Shown: positions 51,621-61,204, counted from the first letter of the stretch. The stretch is DNA of 64,000 nt from Cohnella candidum (GCF_003713065.1 NZ_CP033433.1:310001-374000); one strand, 5' to 3'. Numbers and translations: made by a program. Notes: a model not told the origin generated them from the letters alone.

Positions 51621-51642
51621 ACGCCCCCGAAGGGGCGTTTTT
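51621..51642 (+). terminator. Terminator of cheX
   Basis: ACGCCCC pairs with GGGGCGT around CGAA, followed by TTTT. Confidence 0.88.
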
Positions 51643-51660
51643 CTTTAGGAGGATGTACGG

Positions 51661-52443
51661 ATGTCAATATCCTTGAAGGACAGGGTGGTTCTGATTACGG
51701 GAGCTTCCAGCGGCATCGGGGCCTTGACGGCCAAGCTGCTGGCGGACAAGGGAGCCATTCCCGTGCTGACCGCCCGCTCGGTCGGCAAGATGGAGGAGCT
51801 GGCACGCGGGATTCGGGGAACCCACGCCATCTATCCGATGGACGTGACCGATACGGCTCAAGTGGAGGAAACGGTCGCCCGCGTGCATGAACGTTTCGGG
51901 AGATTGGACATTTTGCTGAACAATGCCGGGTACGGGGAATTCGTCCCGTTCGGTGAGGCGCCCATCGAGCATTTCCGCGACATGATGGACGTGAACTACC
52001 TGGGGACCGTCCGCTGCACGAAAGCGGTTCTTCCATACATGCAGAAGGCGGGGCAGGGACACATTGTCAATGTCGCCTCTCTCGCGGGCAAAATCGGTAC
52101 GGCCAAATCGACTGCCTATACGGCCACCAAACACGCGGTCGTGGGCTTCACGGAGTCGCTGCGGCTCGAATTGAGCGGAACGGGCATCCTCGTGTCTTCC
52201 GTCAATCCGGGGCCGATCGATACGCCTTTCTTTGACCGCGCCGACCCGGACGGCTCCTATCTTCGCAACGTCGGCTGGATGGTCATGCCGCCGGAGAAGG
52301 TCGCGAAGGCGATCGTCAAGGTAATGGAGCACCGGCTTCCGGAGAAGGACTTGCCTCGGATCGCCGCCGCCGGCGTCCGGATTCGCCGTTTGTTTCCGAG
52401 ATGGACGGATGCCATCGCCGCAAAACTGTTGAATAAAAAATGA
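51661..52443 (+). CDS. Classical short-chain dehydrogenase (YqjQ/DltE-like layout)
   Basis: The 260-residue SDR has TGASSGIG, NNAG, the catalytic Ser in NVASLAG and YTATKHA (Tyr and Lys), and a membrane-proximal C-terminal extension of ~45 residues. Such long-tail SDRs (RdhA/DltE-like) act on lipids or steroids in some cases; here substrate is unknown. AGGAGG precedes the ATG. It ends 16 bases before a DEAD-box helicase gene. Confidence 0.88.
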   Translation: MSISLKDRVVLITGASSGIGALTAKLLADKGAIPVLTARSVGKMEELARGIRGTHAIYPMDVTDTAQVEETVARVHERFGRLDILLNNAGYGEFVPFGEAPIEHFRDMMDVNYLGTVRCTKAVLPYMQKAGQGHIVNVASLAGKIGTAKSTAYTATKHAVVGFTESLRLELSGTGILVSSVNPGPIDTPFFDRADPDGSYLRNVGWMVMPPEKVAKAIVKVMEHRLPEKDLPRIAAAGVRIRRLFPRWTDAIAAKLLNKK

Positions 52444-52459
52444 AACGGGGGAATTCGCG

Positions 52460-53872
52460 TTGACCTCGCAAACTGGGCATACATTCGAAGGATTGGGGCT
52501 GAACCCGCAGCTGTCCGAGCGGTTGGCCGACGCCGGCATCGCCGCGCCGACGCCGGTCCAGATCCAATCGATTCCCGCAATCCTGGAAGGCAAGGACGGC
52601 GTGCTCGTGTCCCCGACAGGCACCGGCAAAACGCTGGCCTACCTTCTTCCGATTCTGCAGCGGCTGGACGGCTCGAAGCGCGAGACGCAAGCGATCGTCC
52701 TGGCTCCTACGCAGGAGCTGGCCATGCAGATCGTGCGGGAAGCCGAAAATTACGGAGCCGCGCTCGGCATTAAAACGGTGGCTTTGATCGGAGGCGCCGC
52801 ATTGTCCCGGCAATTGGAGCGCATGAAGGCGAAACCGGCGCTTGTCGTCGGAACGCCCGGACGGGTGCGCGAGGTCGCATCCCTCCGGAAGCTGACCTTG
52901 CCGGCCGTGAAGCACATCGTCGTGGACGAAACCGACCGCGTGTTTTCGCTGGGCGGCCGGGACGACGTGGAGAAGCTGATCAAGCAATGCTCCAAGGAAC
53001 GCCAGACGGTATTCGTCTCCGCCACGCGTTCGGACGCGATGAAGGAAGCAGAGAAGCTATGGCTGAATCAGCCGTGGGAGTCCGAGCATGCGGTCCAGGG
53101 ACCGGAAGCGGGAAGCGGATTGCCGGATACGATCTCGCATTGGTACTTCGTCTGCGAGAAACGCGAGAAAATCGACCTCGTCCGGCGGCTCATGCGGAAT
53201 ACGAAGGTAAGGCCCGTTCTGCTGTTCTTGAACGATATCGAGAGGATCGCCGAGCTGTCGGCCAAGCTGAAATACGAAGGCTTCATGGTCGACGCTCTGT
53301 ACGGGGACACCTCCGGCAAAGAACGGGGCGAAGCGCTGCGGCGTTTCCGCGGCGGACGGACCGCCTTGCTGATCGCGACGGACTTGGCTGCCCGCGGGCT
53401 GGACGTGCCGGGGCTGCCGCTCGTCATCCAATTCGAACCGGCGCTCGACGCTGATCATTACGTGCACCGGGCCGGACGGACCGGCCGAATGGGCAAAGAA
53501 GGCATCTCTATTACGCTGGTATCGCCGCAGGAGCGGTTCATCATCGATAAGCTCTCCAAGCAGCTGAAGCTCGACATGGCCCAGAAGACGCTGTACGAGG
53601 GCCGAATCGTTTCCCCGGAGGAGGCCGAGTCCGGGCGCCGAAAGTTCAACACCCGGCAAGAAGCGGAAGTAACCAAGGCACCCGCCGAATCGCCGCGCAA
53701 GCCGGCCTCGCCGAGCCAGCCAGCCAAACCGAGGGCTGCGAAGTCAGCGCCTCCGGCTCCTTCCGCTAAAGCGAAAAGCAAGGAAAATCGCGAACGCGAC
53801 CGCAAAAACAAAGGGGCTCCGCGCTGGCTGAAGGAAAAGCGGGAGTCGAGTCCCGGAACCGACCGTCCATAG
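52460..53872 (+). CDS. DEAD-box RNA helicase with variant DETD motif
   Basis: The 470-residue helicase has Q motif and motif I (TPVQIQSIP, SPTGTGKT), motif Ia (APTQELAMQI), motif II as VVDETDRV in place of the usual DEAD, motif III as SATR, and motifs IV-VI (ARGLDVPGL, HRAGRTGRMG). The last ~75 residues are Lys/Ala/Pro/Arg-rich, a likely RNA-binding tail, as in CshA-like proteins. It starts with TTG after GGGGG. Role: RNA unwinding in ribosome assembly or mRNA decay. Confidence 0.9.
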   Translation: MTSQTGHTFEGLGLNPQLSERLADAGIAAPTPVQIQSIPAILEGKDGVLVSPTGTGKTLAYLLPILQRLDGSKRETQAIVLAPTQELAMQIVREAENYGAALGIKTVALIGGAALSRQLERMKAKPALVVGTPGRVREVASLRKLTLPAVKHIVVDETDRVFSLGGRDDVEKLIKQCSKERQTVFVSATRSDAMKEAEKLWLNQPWESEHAVQGPEAGSGLPDTISHWYFVCEKREKIDLVRRLMRNTKVRPVLLFLNDIERIAELSAKLKYEGFMVDALYGDTSGKERGEALRRFRGGRTALLIATDLAARGLDVPGLPLVIQFEPALDADHYVHRAGRTGRMGKEGISITLVSPQERFIIDKLSKQLKLDMAQKTLYEGRIVSPEEAESGRRKFNTRQEAEVTKAPAESPRKPASPSQPAKPRAAKSAPPAPSAKAKSKENRERDRKNKGAPRWLKEKRESSPGTDRP

Positions 53873-53995
53873 ACCTTCCATTTTAGGACAATGGACTCAA
53901 AAAATGCCGGTACCCACCCAAATCAAAAACCGCTCCCGAATCCTTTTAACGTACGGTACAACACCGTGAAATCGGACAAAGGAGTGGTAAATCTT

Positions 53996-55225
53996 ATGCA
54001 ACACAAGGTACAGGCATGGAAGAAAACGGCAGTCGCTACGCTTGCGCTCAGCATGCTGGCCGGCAGCGCAACGGGATTGGTCGCTTCCGCGAAATCGAAA
54101 CACGAGGACAACGACGATCACGGCAATTCGAACAAAGGCAAGATCGAAATCCGATATAACTTTAACTTCAAAGACCTGAGCGAGGATAACTACAAATGGG
54201 CTTACGCCCACATCATCCGCCTCGTTTCCCAAGGCGTATTCAAAGGCTACGACGACGGCAGCTTCAAGCCGAGCAATAAAATCACGCGCGTCGAGACGAT
54301 CGTGGCGGCCGTCCGCCTGCTCGGTCTCGAATCCGAAGCCCAGAAGCCGGAAAACATGAACGCCAAGCTGAACTTCAAGGATTTCGACCAACTGAAGAAG
54401 AAATATCCGCAAGCCGTCGGTTATGTCGCCGTCGCGCTCAAGAACGACCTGTTCAACGAGAACGACTCCGTCATCCAGGCTGAGAAACCGGCTACCCGCT
54501 TGTGGGCATCGGTTCTGCTCGTGAAGAGCATGAAGCTGGAAGCGGAAGCGAGCGCGAAAATGGGCACCGAGCTGTCATTCAGGGACGCCGATGCCATTCC
54601 GGCCGGTTCCGTCGGCTATGTCGCCGTCGCGATCGAAAAAGGACTCGTTTCCGGTTATACGGACAATACGTTCCAGCCGAACAAGCCGATCACCCGCGCC
54701 GAGCTCGCTTCCATCCTCGACCGCCTGGGCGTTCAATTGCCGGACCAAGGCAACCAGAACAACCAAGCCCAAGCGATCACGGGTACGGTTACCGCGAACG
54801 TCTACGGTTCGACTTCGATCACGGTGAAGAAAGCGGACAACACTTCGGTCACCGTGCCGCTTGACGCGAACGTATTCGTATTCCGCAACGGAATCAAATC
54901 TCCGGCATCCGCCATCCTGGCGGGCGACGAAGTTCTCGTGCGCACTTATGAAGGCAAAGCCGTATTCATCGAAGTGACGAAAACGGCACAAGCCGCGGTT
55001 CAATTTACGGACGCCGGCAAAATCAGCTCTTTCACGTTCGATGCTTCCGGCAAGATTGCCACGCTGTCTCTGACCCGCGACGTGAACGGAACGACGTCCA
55101 CGATCGTCTATAACGTGGATCCCAGCGTGAAAATCACGGGAGGAAACGGCGTTTTGGCCGCTAGCCTCGTGGTCATCGTCAAAGGCGAGAATACGCTCGT
55201 CAAAGAAATCCAAATTACGGGCTAA
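53996..55225 (+). CDS. Secreted protein with S-layer homology (SLH) domains
   Basis: The 409-residue protein has a signal peptide (cleavage near VASA-KS), a His/Asp-rich short stretch, and three SLH repeats (about residues 55-255: IIRLVSQGVFKGYDDGSFKPSNKITRVE; a divergent one; and GLVSGYTDNTFQPNKPITRAELASIL), which bind secondary wall polymer. The last ~150 residues are beta-rich with repeated VTV patterns. It anchors to the cell wall; the second half may be a spacer or adhesin. AAAGGAG precedes the ATG at 53996. Confidence 0.9.
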   Translation: MQHKVQAWKKTAVATLALSMLAGSATGLVASAKSKHEDNDDHGNSNKGKIEIRYNFNFKDLSEDNYKWAYAHIIRLVSQGVFKGYDDGSFKPSNKITRVETIVAAVRLLGLESEAQKPENMNAKLNFKDFDQLKKKYPQAVGYVAVALKNDLFNENDSVIQAEKPATRLWASVLLVKSMKLEAEASAKMGTELSFRDADAIPAGSVGYVAVAIEKGLVSGYTDNTFQPNKPITRAELASILDRLGVQLPDQGNQNNQAQAITGTVTANVYGSTSITVKKADNTSVTVPLDANVFVFRNGIKSPASAILAGDEVLVRTYEGKAVFIEVTKTAQAAVQFTDAGKISSFTFDASGKIATLSLTRDVNGTTSTIVYNVDPSVKITGGNGVLAASLVVIVKGENTLVKEIQITG

Positions 55226-55254
55226 TCGTTACGTGATCGGCCTTTCCCCCAGAA

Positions 55255-55287
55255 GCGCGCTCGGCCCGTCGGCCGGGCGCGTTTTTT
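55255..55287 (+). terminator. Terminator of the SLH gene
   Basis: CGCGCTCGGCC pairs with GGCCGGGCGCG (one G-T pair) with a short loop, followed by TTTTTT. Confidence 0.85.
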
Positions 55288-55346
55288 GTGCGTCGTTCCT
55301 CCGGCAAGTTATAATAGGAAGGATAGCTGCGAGAGGAGAGAATTTC

Positions 55347-56135
55347 GTGGTTCGTAACGAGATGGCGGCCGAAGCCTTGCGGGTGTCCGCCTTGACGGGC
55401 GGCTACAGCGCGAAAAGGCCGGTGCTGCACGGTATCACGTTCGAGGTCCGCGCCGGCGAGATCGTCGGGCTGATCGGCTTGAACGGAGCGGGCAAGAGCA
55501 CGGCCATCCGGCATGTTCTCGGCTTGATGACGCCGCAGGCGGGGGAAGTGAAAATCGCGGGGGTCGGATTGGAAGAAGACCGGGCGAAATATCGGCAATC
55601 CTGTGCATATGTGCCGGAACAGCCGATTCTGTTTCCCCATCTGACGGTGAGGGAACATTTGCGTTTTACGGCGATGGCATACGGGCTCGACAAGGAGCAG
55701 GCGGAACGCCGTTCTGCCGAGCTTGCACAAGCATTCCGCATGACGGATGCGCTTGATAACTTGCCCGATACGCTCTCCAAAGGCATGAAGCAGAAAACGA
55801 TGCTGATGAACGCGCTGCTGGTTTCGCCGGCTCTGCTGATCATCGACGAGCCCTTGCTGGGCCTTGATCCGCTGGCGATTCGGGGGCTGCTGTCCGCGCT
55901 TGAGGAAGCGCGCTCCAGCGGTTGCGCGATTCTGCTCAGCTCCCATATCTTGCCCGCGCTGGAGCGGCGGGCGGACCGGCTGGTCGTGCTGCACAGGGGA
56001 AGAATCATCGCCCAGGGAACGCCGTCGGAAGTGAAACGGCAGGCGGGTTTCGCCGGTCCCGACGATTCGCTGGACGACGCGTTCGAGGCGCTGGTGCGGC
56101 AGGCGGACGCGGAAGGGGGAGCCCCGGGTGCCTGA
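55347..56135 (+). CDS. ecsA: ABC transporter ATPase, EcsA-like
   Basis: The 262-residue ATPase has Walker A (GLNGAGKST), a Q loop, the signature LSKGMKQK, Walker B LLIIDEPLLGLDP and an H loop (SSHIL). It matches EcsA, the ATPase of the EcsAB exporter that affects protein secretion and intramembrane proteolysis in Bacillus. The GTG at 55347 is 8 bases after AGGAG. It overlaps the next gene by 8 bases. Confidence 0.85.
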   Translation: MVRNEMAAEALRVSALTGGYSAKRPVLHGITFEVRAGEIVGLIGLNGAGKSTAIRHVLGLMTPQAGEVKIAGVGLEEDRAKYRQSCAYVPEQPILFPHLTVREHLRFTAMAYGLDKEQAERRSAELAQAFRMTDALDNLPDTLSKGMKQKTMLMNALLVSPALLIIDEPLLGLDPLAIRGLLSALEEARSSGCAILLSSHILPALERRADRLVVLHRGRIIAQGTPSEVKRQAGFAGPDDSLDDAFEALVRQADAEGGAPGA

Positions 56136-57387
56136 CGGAAGCGAGGAGCAGCGGCGGTTTTTGCTTTCGCTGAGAGGGAAAAGGGCGGCCGCTTTCCGTT
56201 CTGAGGTTGTTCCGTATTTCCGGTACGTCTTGCAAAGCGGATTCGGGCTGGCGGCGTCCGCGATCCTGTTCGCGGCCGTCATCGGCTATGCGAATCTGCT
56301 GCGCGACATGCCGCCGAACTTGCCCGCCGGGATTATCGGGGCCGCGGCGCTCGCTTTAGCGGCCGTATGGTCGCCGATGCGAACGTATCTGATGCCGGCG
56401 GACCCGGTGTTCCTGCTGCCGATGGAAATGACCGTCCTTCACTCCTACATACGTCCGGCTTTCATGAACGCCGTCCGGACCGGGGTATTCCGGCCGTTGG
56501 CCGTCTATTGTATCTTCGTTCCTTTATACGTCAGGGCGCCGGCCACCGAATCGGAAGCGTCCGGAAGATCTCTTGCGTTGCTGGGACTGATATTCGCGGC
56601 GGTCGGGGCCTGGAATGCCTATGGGGCTTGGCGTGAAAGGCAGACGATCGGCCAGGGCGCCCGGATGCTGCTCCGAGCCGCCCGGTACGCCGCGACGCTG
56701 GCGTCCGTCTGGGCGTTGCTGAACGGAGCGCCGCTGCCGGCGGCAGGCTTGACTGCCGGGCTTCTGCTGCTCCTTGGCTTGGTTTGGAGAATGACGCGGC
56801 AACAGAAGCTGCCGTGGGAGCGGCTCATCCGGGAAGAAGCGGCGGCGAGAAGGCGGTGGTACCGGTTTCTCAGTTGGTTCGTGGACGTGCCTTCCCAGGA
56901 TTCCCGGCCGGCGAAGCGGCGGTGGGCCGCCTGGATTCCCGAGCGGATGGCATGGAATCGCGGGCGCGCCTGGCCGTATCTCTACGGCAAAACGTTTATC
57001 CGCGGGGAGACGTTCGGCGCATGGGCCAGATGGCACGCCGCGGCGTTCCTGGTTATCCTCGCAGCTGACCACGGTGCGGTCAGTTGGGTGGCTTTCGCCC
57101 TCGCAGCTTTCGTTGGCGGCGTGCAGTTGACCGAGCTGGCCGGCTTCAAGCTCGCGCTCTCGGCTGAGTCGCTTCCGCTGGAGCGGGACGAACGGCGCTT
57201 CGCGGCGGCGAAGACGGCGCGTGCGGCCGGAACGGCGGGAACCGTTCTGCTCTGGCTGGCCGCGGCGGTTCCACAAGGGGCGTACAGGGAAACGACCGGA
57301 ATCGCCTTGCTGGCCGCGGGCATTCTATGGAGCGTTTGGGTGATCCCCAGAAGGCTCGCCAAGCCGCGGGAAGACGAAGACGACTGA
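56128..57387 (+). CDS. ecsB: ABC transporter membrane protein, EcsB-like
   Basis: The 419-residue membrane protein starts with a GTG inside the end of ecsA. It has about 8-10 hydrophobic segments and the EcsB order, beginning RGKRAAAFRSEVVPYFRYVLQSGF and MPADPVFLLPMEM. Together with EcsA it forms an exporter whose substrate is not settled. No ecsC follows, unlike B. subtilis; an aminopeptidase gene does, 19 bases later. Confidence 0.85.
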   Translation: MPDGSEEQRRFLLSLRGKRAAAFRSEVVPYFRYVLQSGFGLAASAILFAAVIGYANLLRDMPPNLPAGIIGAAALALAAVWSPMRTYLMPADPVFLLPMEMTVLHSYIRPAFMNAVRTGVFRPLAVYCIFVPLYVRAPATESEASGRSLALLGLIFAAVGAWNAYGAWRERQTIGQGARMLLRAARYAATLASVWALLNGAPLPAAGLTAGLLLLLGLVWRMTRQQKLPWERLIREEAAARRRWYRFLSWFVDVPSQDSRPAKRRWAAWIPERMAWNRGRAWPYLYGKTFIRGETFGAWARWHAAAFLVILAADHGAVSWVAFALAAFVGGVQLTELAGFKLALSAESLPLERDERRFAAAKTARAAGTAGTVLLWLAAAVPQGAYRETTGIALLAAGILWSVWVIPRRLAKPREDEDD

Positions 57388-57406
57388 ATAAAGGAGACAT
57401 CACGAA

Positions 57407-58483
57407 ATGGCGGATCCGAGAGTTGTCCAATTGGCGGACATCCTGATACATCATTCGCTTCGGGTGCAGCCGGGCGATAAAGTGCTGATCGCGGGCTATG
57501 CGGCGGCCGAGCCGCTCATCCGGGAGACGTACCGGAAGGTGCTGCAGGCGGGAGGCATCCCGATCACGCAGGTGAATCTGCCGGAGCTGGAGCGCATCTA
57601 TTTCGAGGAATCGAACGAGCAGCAACTGGCTTATACCGAACATCTGGATTGGCTTTATCATCATGCCGATTGCTACCTCCGGATTTTAGGAGGAGACAAT
57701 CCGAAGGAACTGACCGGCATCGAGGGCGCGAAACAGTCCGCCCGCAGCCGGGCAAGGGCGCCGCTGTCCCAGTACTTGATGTCCGGCAAGGTTCGCTGGG
57801 TGCTGACGATGTTCCCGACGATGTCGCATGCCCAGGAAGCGGACATGTCACTCGAAGAGTACGAGGATTTCGTCTACGGGGCGGTCATTGCCGACTACGG
57901 GAAAATGGAGCGCGAGATGCGCGGCATCGCGGATCTGTTCGACGCGGGGGCCGAAGTGAGGATCGTCGGCAAGGAAACCGACCTCACGGTGAACATTGAA
58001 GGGCGTAAGGCCGTACTGTGCCATGGCCGCCGCAACGTGCCGGACGGGGAATTCTACTATACGCCCAACCTGGGATTGACGGAGGGCCATATTTATTACG
58101 AGTGGCCGACGTTGTATCAGGGGAAGGAAGTGTCCGGCATTCGCCTGACGTTCCGCGAAGGTCGCATCGTCGATTATTCGGCGGAGAAAGGCGGCGACGC
58201 GCTGGAGCAGGCGCTCAATACGGACGAGGGGTCCCGTTCTTTGGGCGAGCTCGGCATCGGCGTGAATTTCGGCATCGCCGGTCCGACGAAGAACATCCTG
58301 TTCGACGAGAAAATCGGAGGTTCCGTGCATTTGGCCGTCGGACGGGCCTATGAGGCGGGCGGCCCGGGAGGCAACGTATCCGCCATCCATTGGGACATGG
58401 TCAAAAGCCTGAAGGACGGCGGGGAACTGTACCTCGACGGGAAGCTGATGCAGCGGAACGGGGTTTGGTTGATCGGAAGCTGA
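57407..58483 (+). CDS. M29-family metallo-aminopeptidase
   Basis: The 358-residue protein resembles AmpS/PepS of family M29: DPRVVQLADILIHHSLRVQPGDKVLI at the start, NVPDGEFYYTP, ELGIGVNFGI, GGSVHLAVGRAYE and IHWDMVKSL, which hold Glu, His and Asp ligands for two metals. It is shorter than the usual ~410 residues. It releases N-terminal amino acids in the cytosol. It follows ecsAB closely, perhaps co-transcribed, and faces a DUF1259 gene. Confidence 0.88.
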   Translation: MADPRVVQLADILIHHSLRVQPGDKVLIAGYAAAEPLIRETYRKVLQAGGIPITQVNLPELERIYFEESNEQQLAYTEHLDWLYHHADCYLRILGGDNPKELTGIEGAKQSARSRARAPLSQYLMSGKVRWVLTMFPTMSHAQEADMSLEEYEDFVYGAVIADYGKMEREMRGIADLFDAGAEVRIVGKETDLTVNIEGRKAVLCHGRRNVPDGEFYYTPNLGLTEGHIYYEWPTLYQGKEVSGIRLTFREGRIVDYSAEKGGDALEQALNTDEGSRSLGELGIGVNFGIAGPTKNILFDEKIGGSVHLAVGRAYEAGGPGGNVSAIHWDMVKSLKDGGELYLDGKLMQRNGVWLIGS

Positions 58484-58505
58484 CCGCGCTGCACTTCACC
58501 CCTCC

Positions 58506-58901
58506 TCACCGCAGGTGATACGAGGCTTCCCGAACCTTGAGCGCGAAGTCGAGCGGACGGTCGATCGCGGCGAAGTGCAGATAATAGAGCTTCGGCTGGT
58601 CATAAAGCCAATGGTTATGGAGCGCGGTTACCGGGATCCGGTATCGGGCCAATACCGAAATGAACGGGTTGACCTCTTCCTGAAGAAGGGCGACTTCGCC
58701 CAAACATAAGGCCAAGCCGTCGGCGTCGGGGGCTTCGTACGCGAACTCCAGCATCGCCGTCGACGGGGCGGGGCGGCCTAATACCTTGACCGGAAGGCTG
58801 CGGGGAATGCCCACCGAGCAGCCGGTACCTCTCGGTTCGGGATGTCCGCCGAGCAGGTCGGCGAAACGCCGGCACAATCCAGGGTCCATCTGGTTCTCCA
58901 T
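58506..58901 (-). CDS. DUF1259-type protein (LppY/LpqO-like)
   Basis: The 131-residue product carries the DUF1259 core with VTALHNHWLYDQPKLYYLHFAAI in its C-terminal half, where the two His residues near Asn are the conserved feature. Function unknown. The N-terminal half is short, as in single-domain members. The ATG at 58901 is 9 bases after GGGAG; the first ATG at 58907 is too close. It is convergent with the aminopeptidase gene. Confidence 0.75.
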   Translation of the reverse strand: MENQMDPGLCRRFADLLGGHPEPRGTGCSVGIPRSLPVKVLGRPAPSTAMLEFAYEAPDADGLALCLGEVALLQEEVNPFISVLARYRIPVTALHNHWLYDQPKLYYLHFAAIDRPLDFALKVREASYHLR

Positions 58902-58965
58902 GGTCATCCACTCCCTTCAAGCCATACTATGCACGGGCCCAATCAGGGTTCGCATCGCGCGAACG

Positions 58966-59012
58966 CAAAAAACGCCGCCTGCCGCGTCCAATGACGCGCA
59001 GGCGGCGTTTTA
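58966..59012 (-). terminator. Terminator of the aminotransferase gene
   Basis: On the minus strand, AACGCCGCCTGC pairs with GCAGGCGGCGTT, followed by TTTT. The loop carries an additional GCGT stem. Confidence 0.88.
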
Positions 59013-59026
59013 TAAAGTTTACCGTT

Positions 59027-60325
59027 TTACTTACCGTTTCTAACGTCCTGCACGGCCGAATGGATCCGGTGGAACAGATCCTCAAGCTGCGGCTCTTCGA
59101 TACACGAGAACGCAACGCGCAGGTCGGTCCCGCCGAGGGCGATCGTGCCGACTCCGTATTCGTTCAGAAGGCGCTGCCGCACGGCTTCGGCGTCGACGTC
59201 GAGCTTCAGGCACATGAAGTAGCCGGAGTTGAACGGGTAGTATTGCAGATCACCGCCGTACTTGCCGCCGTCCAGCAGCTGCTTCACGCGGTTGGCGCGG
59301 CCTTTCATGATCGCGTATTTCTGCGCTTTCTGTTCGGCGAAATCCGGAGATTTCAAGGCTTTCAGCACGAACGTCTGCGAAGGATGGGGTCCGCTCGAGA
59401 TGGTCGCCCGGATGATGCCCAGCGTCTTCTGCTCCAATGCCGCCAGGCAAGCTTCGGATTGGCCGCCGTAGGTGATGAAGCCGACGCGGAAGCCCCACAC
59501 GTACTCTTCCTTCGTGGCTCCGTCGATTTTGATCGGCAGCACCCGCTCATGCAGGCCGCACAGCCGGCCGAACAGGGACTCGTGCAGGGAATTTTCGAAA
59601 AACAGCGCGAAGTACGCGTCGTCCGTCACCGTGACGACGTTGATGCCGGCTTCCGCCGCTTCGCGGATCGCTTCGACGATCGCGCTGCCTTCTTCCGCGC
59701 CGGGCGTGTAGCCAGTCGGGTTGTTGGGGAAGTTCAGCAGCACGATCGCTTTGCCGCGGCCTTTCTGGGACAGCAGCGCGTCGCGAAGGCCTGCGGCGTT
59801 GAATTTATCGTCGGCGTCATACAGCGGATATTCGACCATGACGGCGCCGCGGCGCACGCCGAACGTAAGCTCGTAATTTTCCCAATTTTTGTCCGGAAGG
59901 ATAACGGCATCTCCCTCGTCGACGAACAAGTCCGCCACGATGCTGAGGCCATGGGTCAAAGCGTTCGTGACGACGGGCAGGCTGAACGTTTTGCCGGCCA
60001 GGGACGGGTTCTCCTCCAGCATCTTGTCGCGCCAGACGGTACGCAGTTCGGGCTTGCCCGCAGGCGGCGCGTATTCATATATGTCCTTCGGGTCGTATGC
60101 GGACAGCGTCTCCTGGATCACTTGCAGATGCATCGGCTTCCCGTTCTCGGTGGCAATGCCGATCGTGGCGTTATAGACGCCTGCTTTCTGCTTCGCGTCC
60201 GCGGATTGGCTGAGGATGCCGACCTTCGGGAAATAAACGGCTTTGCCGAGTTTCGAAACCATTTCGAAAACGCGGGGCTGCTCCTTGGCGATCGTCTCGT
60301 TGAGCTGCTGTGCGAGGGGATTCAT
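59027..60325 (-). CDS. Class I/II PLP-dependent aminotransferase
   Basis: The 432-residue protein has the fold type I pattern: NATIGIATENGKPMHL near the start, YAPPAGKPELR, VTNALTHGLSIV, NFPNNPTGY, VTDDAYF, and the PLP lysine in DGATKEEYVWGFR. It transfers an amino group between amino and keto acids; the substrate cannot be read. The ATG at 60325 is 7-8 bases after GGAAGG; the longer frame to 60349 has no site. Confidence 0.88.
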   Translation of the reverse strand: MNPLAQQLNETIAKEQPRVFEMVSKLGKAVYFPKVGILSQSADAKQKAGVYNATIGIATENGKPMHLQVIQETLSAYDPKDIYEYAPPAGKPELRTVWRDKMLEENPSLAGKTFSLPVVTNALTHGLSIVADLFVDEGDAVILPDKNWENYELTFGVRRGAVMVEYPLYDADDKFNAAGLRDALLSQKGRGKAIVLLNFPNNPTGYTPGAEEGSAIVEAIREAAEAGINVVTVTDDAYFALFFENSLHESLFGRLCGLHERVLPIKIDGATKEEYVWGFRVGFITYGGQSEACLAALEQKTLGIIRATISSGPHPSQTFVLKALKSPDFAEQKAQKYAIMKGRANRVKQLLDGGKYGGDLQYYPFNSGYFMCLKLDVDAEAVRQRLLNEYGVGTIALGGTDLRVAFSCIEEPQLEDLFHRIHSAVQDVRNGK

Positions 60326-60425
60326 GTTTTCATCCTTCCACGTAATCATTTCTCGGTAAACGATTGGTCATTGGTATTATACACGAACGGACCCGGAGCG
60401 TCATTCCTTGATCGCGCTGAAGCGC

Positions 60426-60459
60426 AAAAAAGCCGATAACCGGTTTCCGGTCATCGGCC
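60426..60459 (-). terminator. Terminator of the His/Asp-rich gene
   Basis: GCCGATGACCGG pairs with CCGGTTATCGGC (minus strand) followed by TTTTTT at 60431-60426. Confidence 0.85.
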
Positions 60460-60466
60460 GTCGTCC

Positions 60467-61204
60467 TTAATCGTCGTCGCCCTCATCTTCGTCATGGCCG
60501 TGGTCGCCATGGTCGTGATCCTTCTCATGGTCTTTATCGTCATGGCCGTGATCGTCGTCGTCGTCGTTTTCGTCTTCATCGTCATTGCCGTCATTTTTCT
60601 TTTTCGCCTTATAAGCCGCATTGTTTTTGCTCTTTTTGTCTTCTTTCACTTTGGCTTTGATCATGACTTTGTTTTTATTCTGTTTGATCGAGATTTCAAC
60701 TTGGGCCGCAGCGGGAGCTTTGACGGCGGGTGCTTTCTCGACCGATGCTTCCACTGCGGGAGTAGTTGCGGCAGGTTGTGCCGTCGTTTGACTGACTTCC
60801 GCCGCAGGTTCGAATTTAACCGGTTTGGCAGCGTCCTCCGTCTTGGCGGGTTGATCGTCCCCGGTGACGGCCGGCTCGGCGTCATGCGTGTAGAGAACCA
60901 GAATGATTTTGAAGATGGCGTGCCAGCCTTTCGATGCCTTAGCGTCCTCGTCGTCCGATGCGGCATCCTCCGAAACATTCGTAGAAGAGGCTTCGGCGCC
61001 GAGGCGTAAAATCTCTTCAATTAAATTTTTCAGTTCCGTTTGTTTGGCATCGAGCGTCACGCTGTTTTGACCGGTAACGGCCGGCGTGATGACCGCTGCA
61101 GGCTGGGAACTCGATTCAGCTGCATGGATGAAAGCGGAAGAGTGGAAAAACATGACGGCGGCCGTTAAGCCAAAGACGGATTTTCGGATAAACGATTTTT
61201 TCAT
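60467..61204 (-). CDS. Secreted protein with His/Asp-rich metal-binding tail
   Basis: The 245-residue protein has a signal peptide (ends near AFIHAAES), a mixed helical region to about residue 70, a Pro/Ala/Thr/Lys-rich region, a Lys-rich strand, then about 35 residues made almost only of Asp, His, Glu and Lys with repeated DHGHD-like units. The tail probably binds divalent metals outside the cell. I do not recognise the rest. The ATG at 61204 follows GGGGGAAAG; the frame further upstream to 61435 is not supported. Confidence 0.8.
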   Translation of the reverse strand: MKKSFIRKSVFGLTAAVMFFHSSAFIHAAESSSQPAAVITPAVTGQNSVTLDAKQTELKNLIEEILRLGAEASSTNVSEDAASDDEDAKASKGWHAIFKIILVLYTHDAEPAVTGDDQPAKTEDAAKPVKFEPAAEVSQTTAQPAATTPAVEASVEKAPAVKAPAAAQVEISIKQNKNKVMIKAKVKEDKKSKNNAAYKAKKKNDGNDDEDENDDDDDHGHDDKDHEKDHDHGDHGHDEDEGDDD

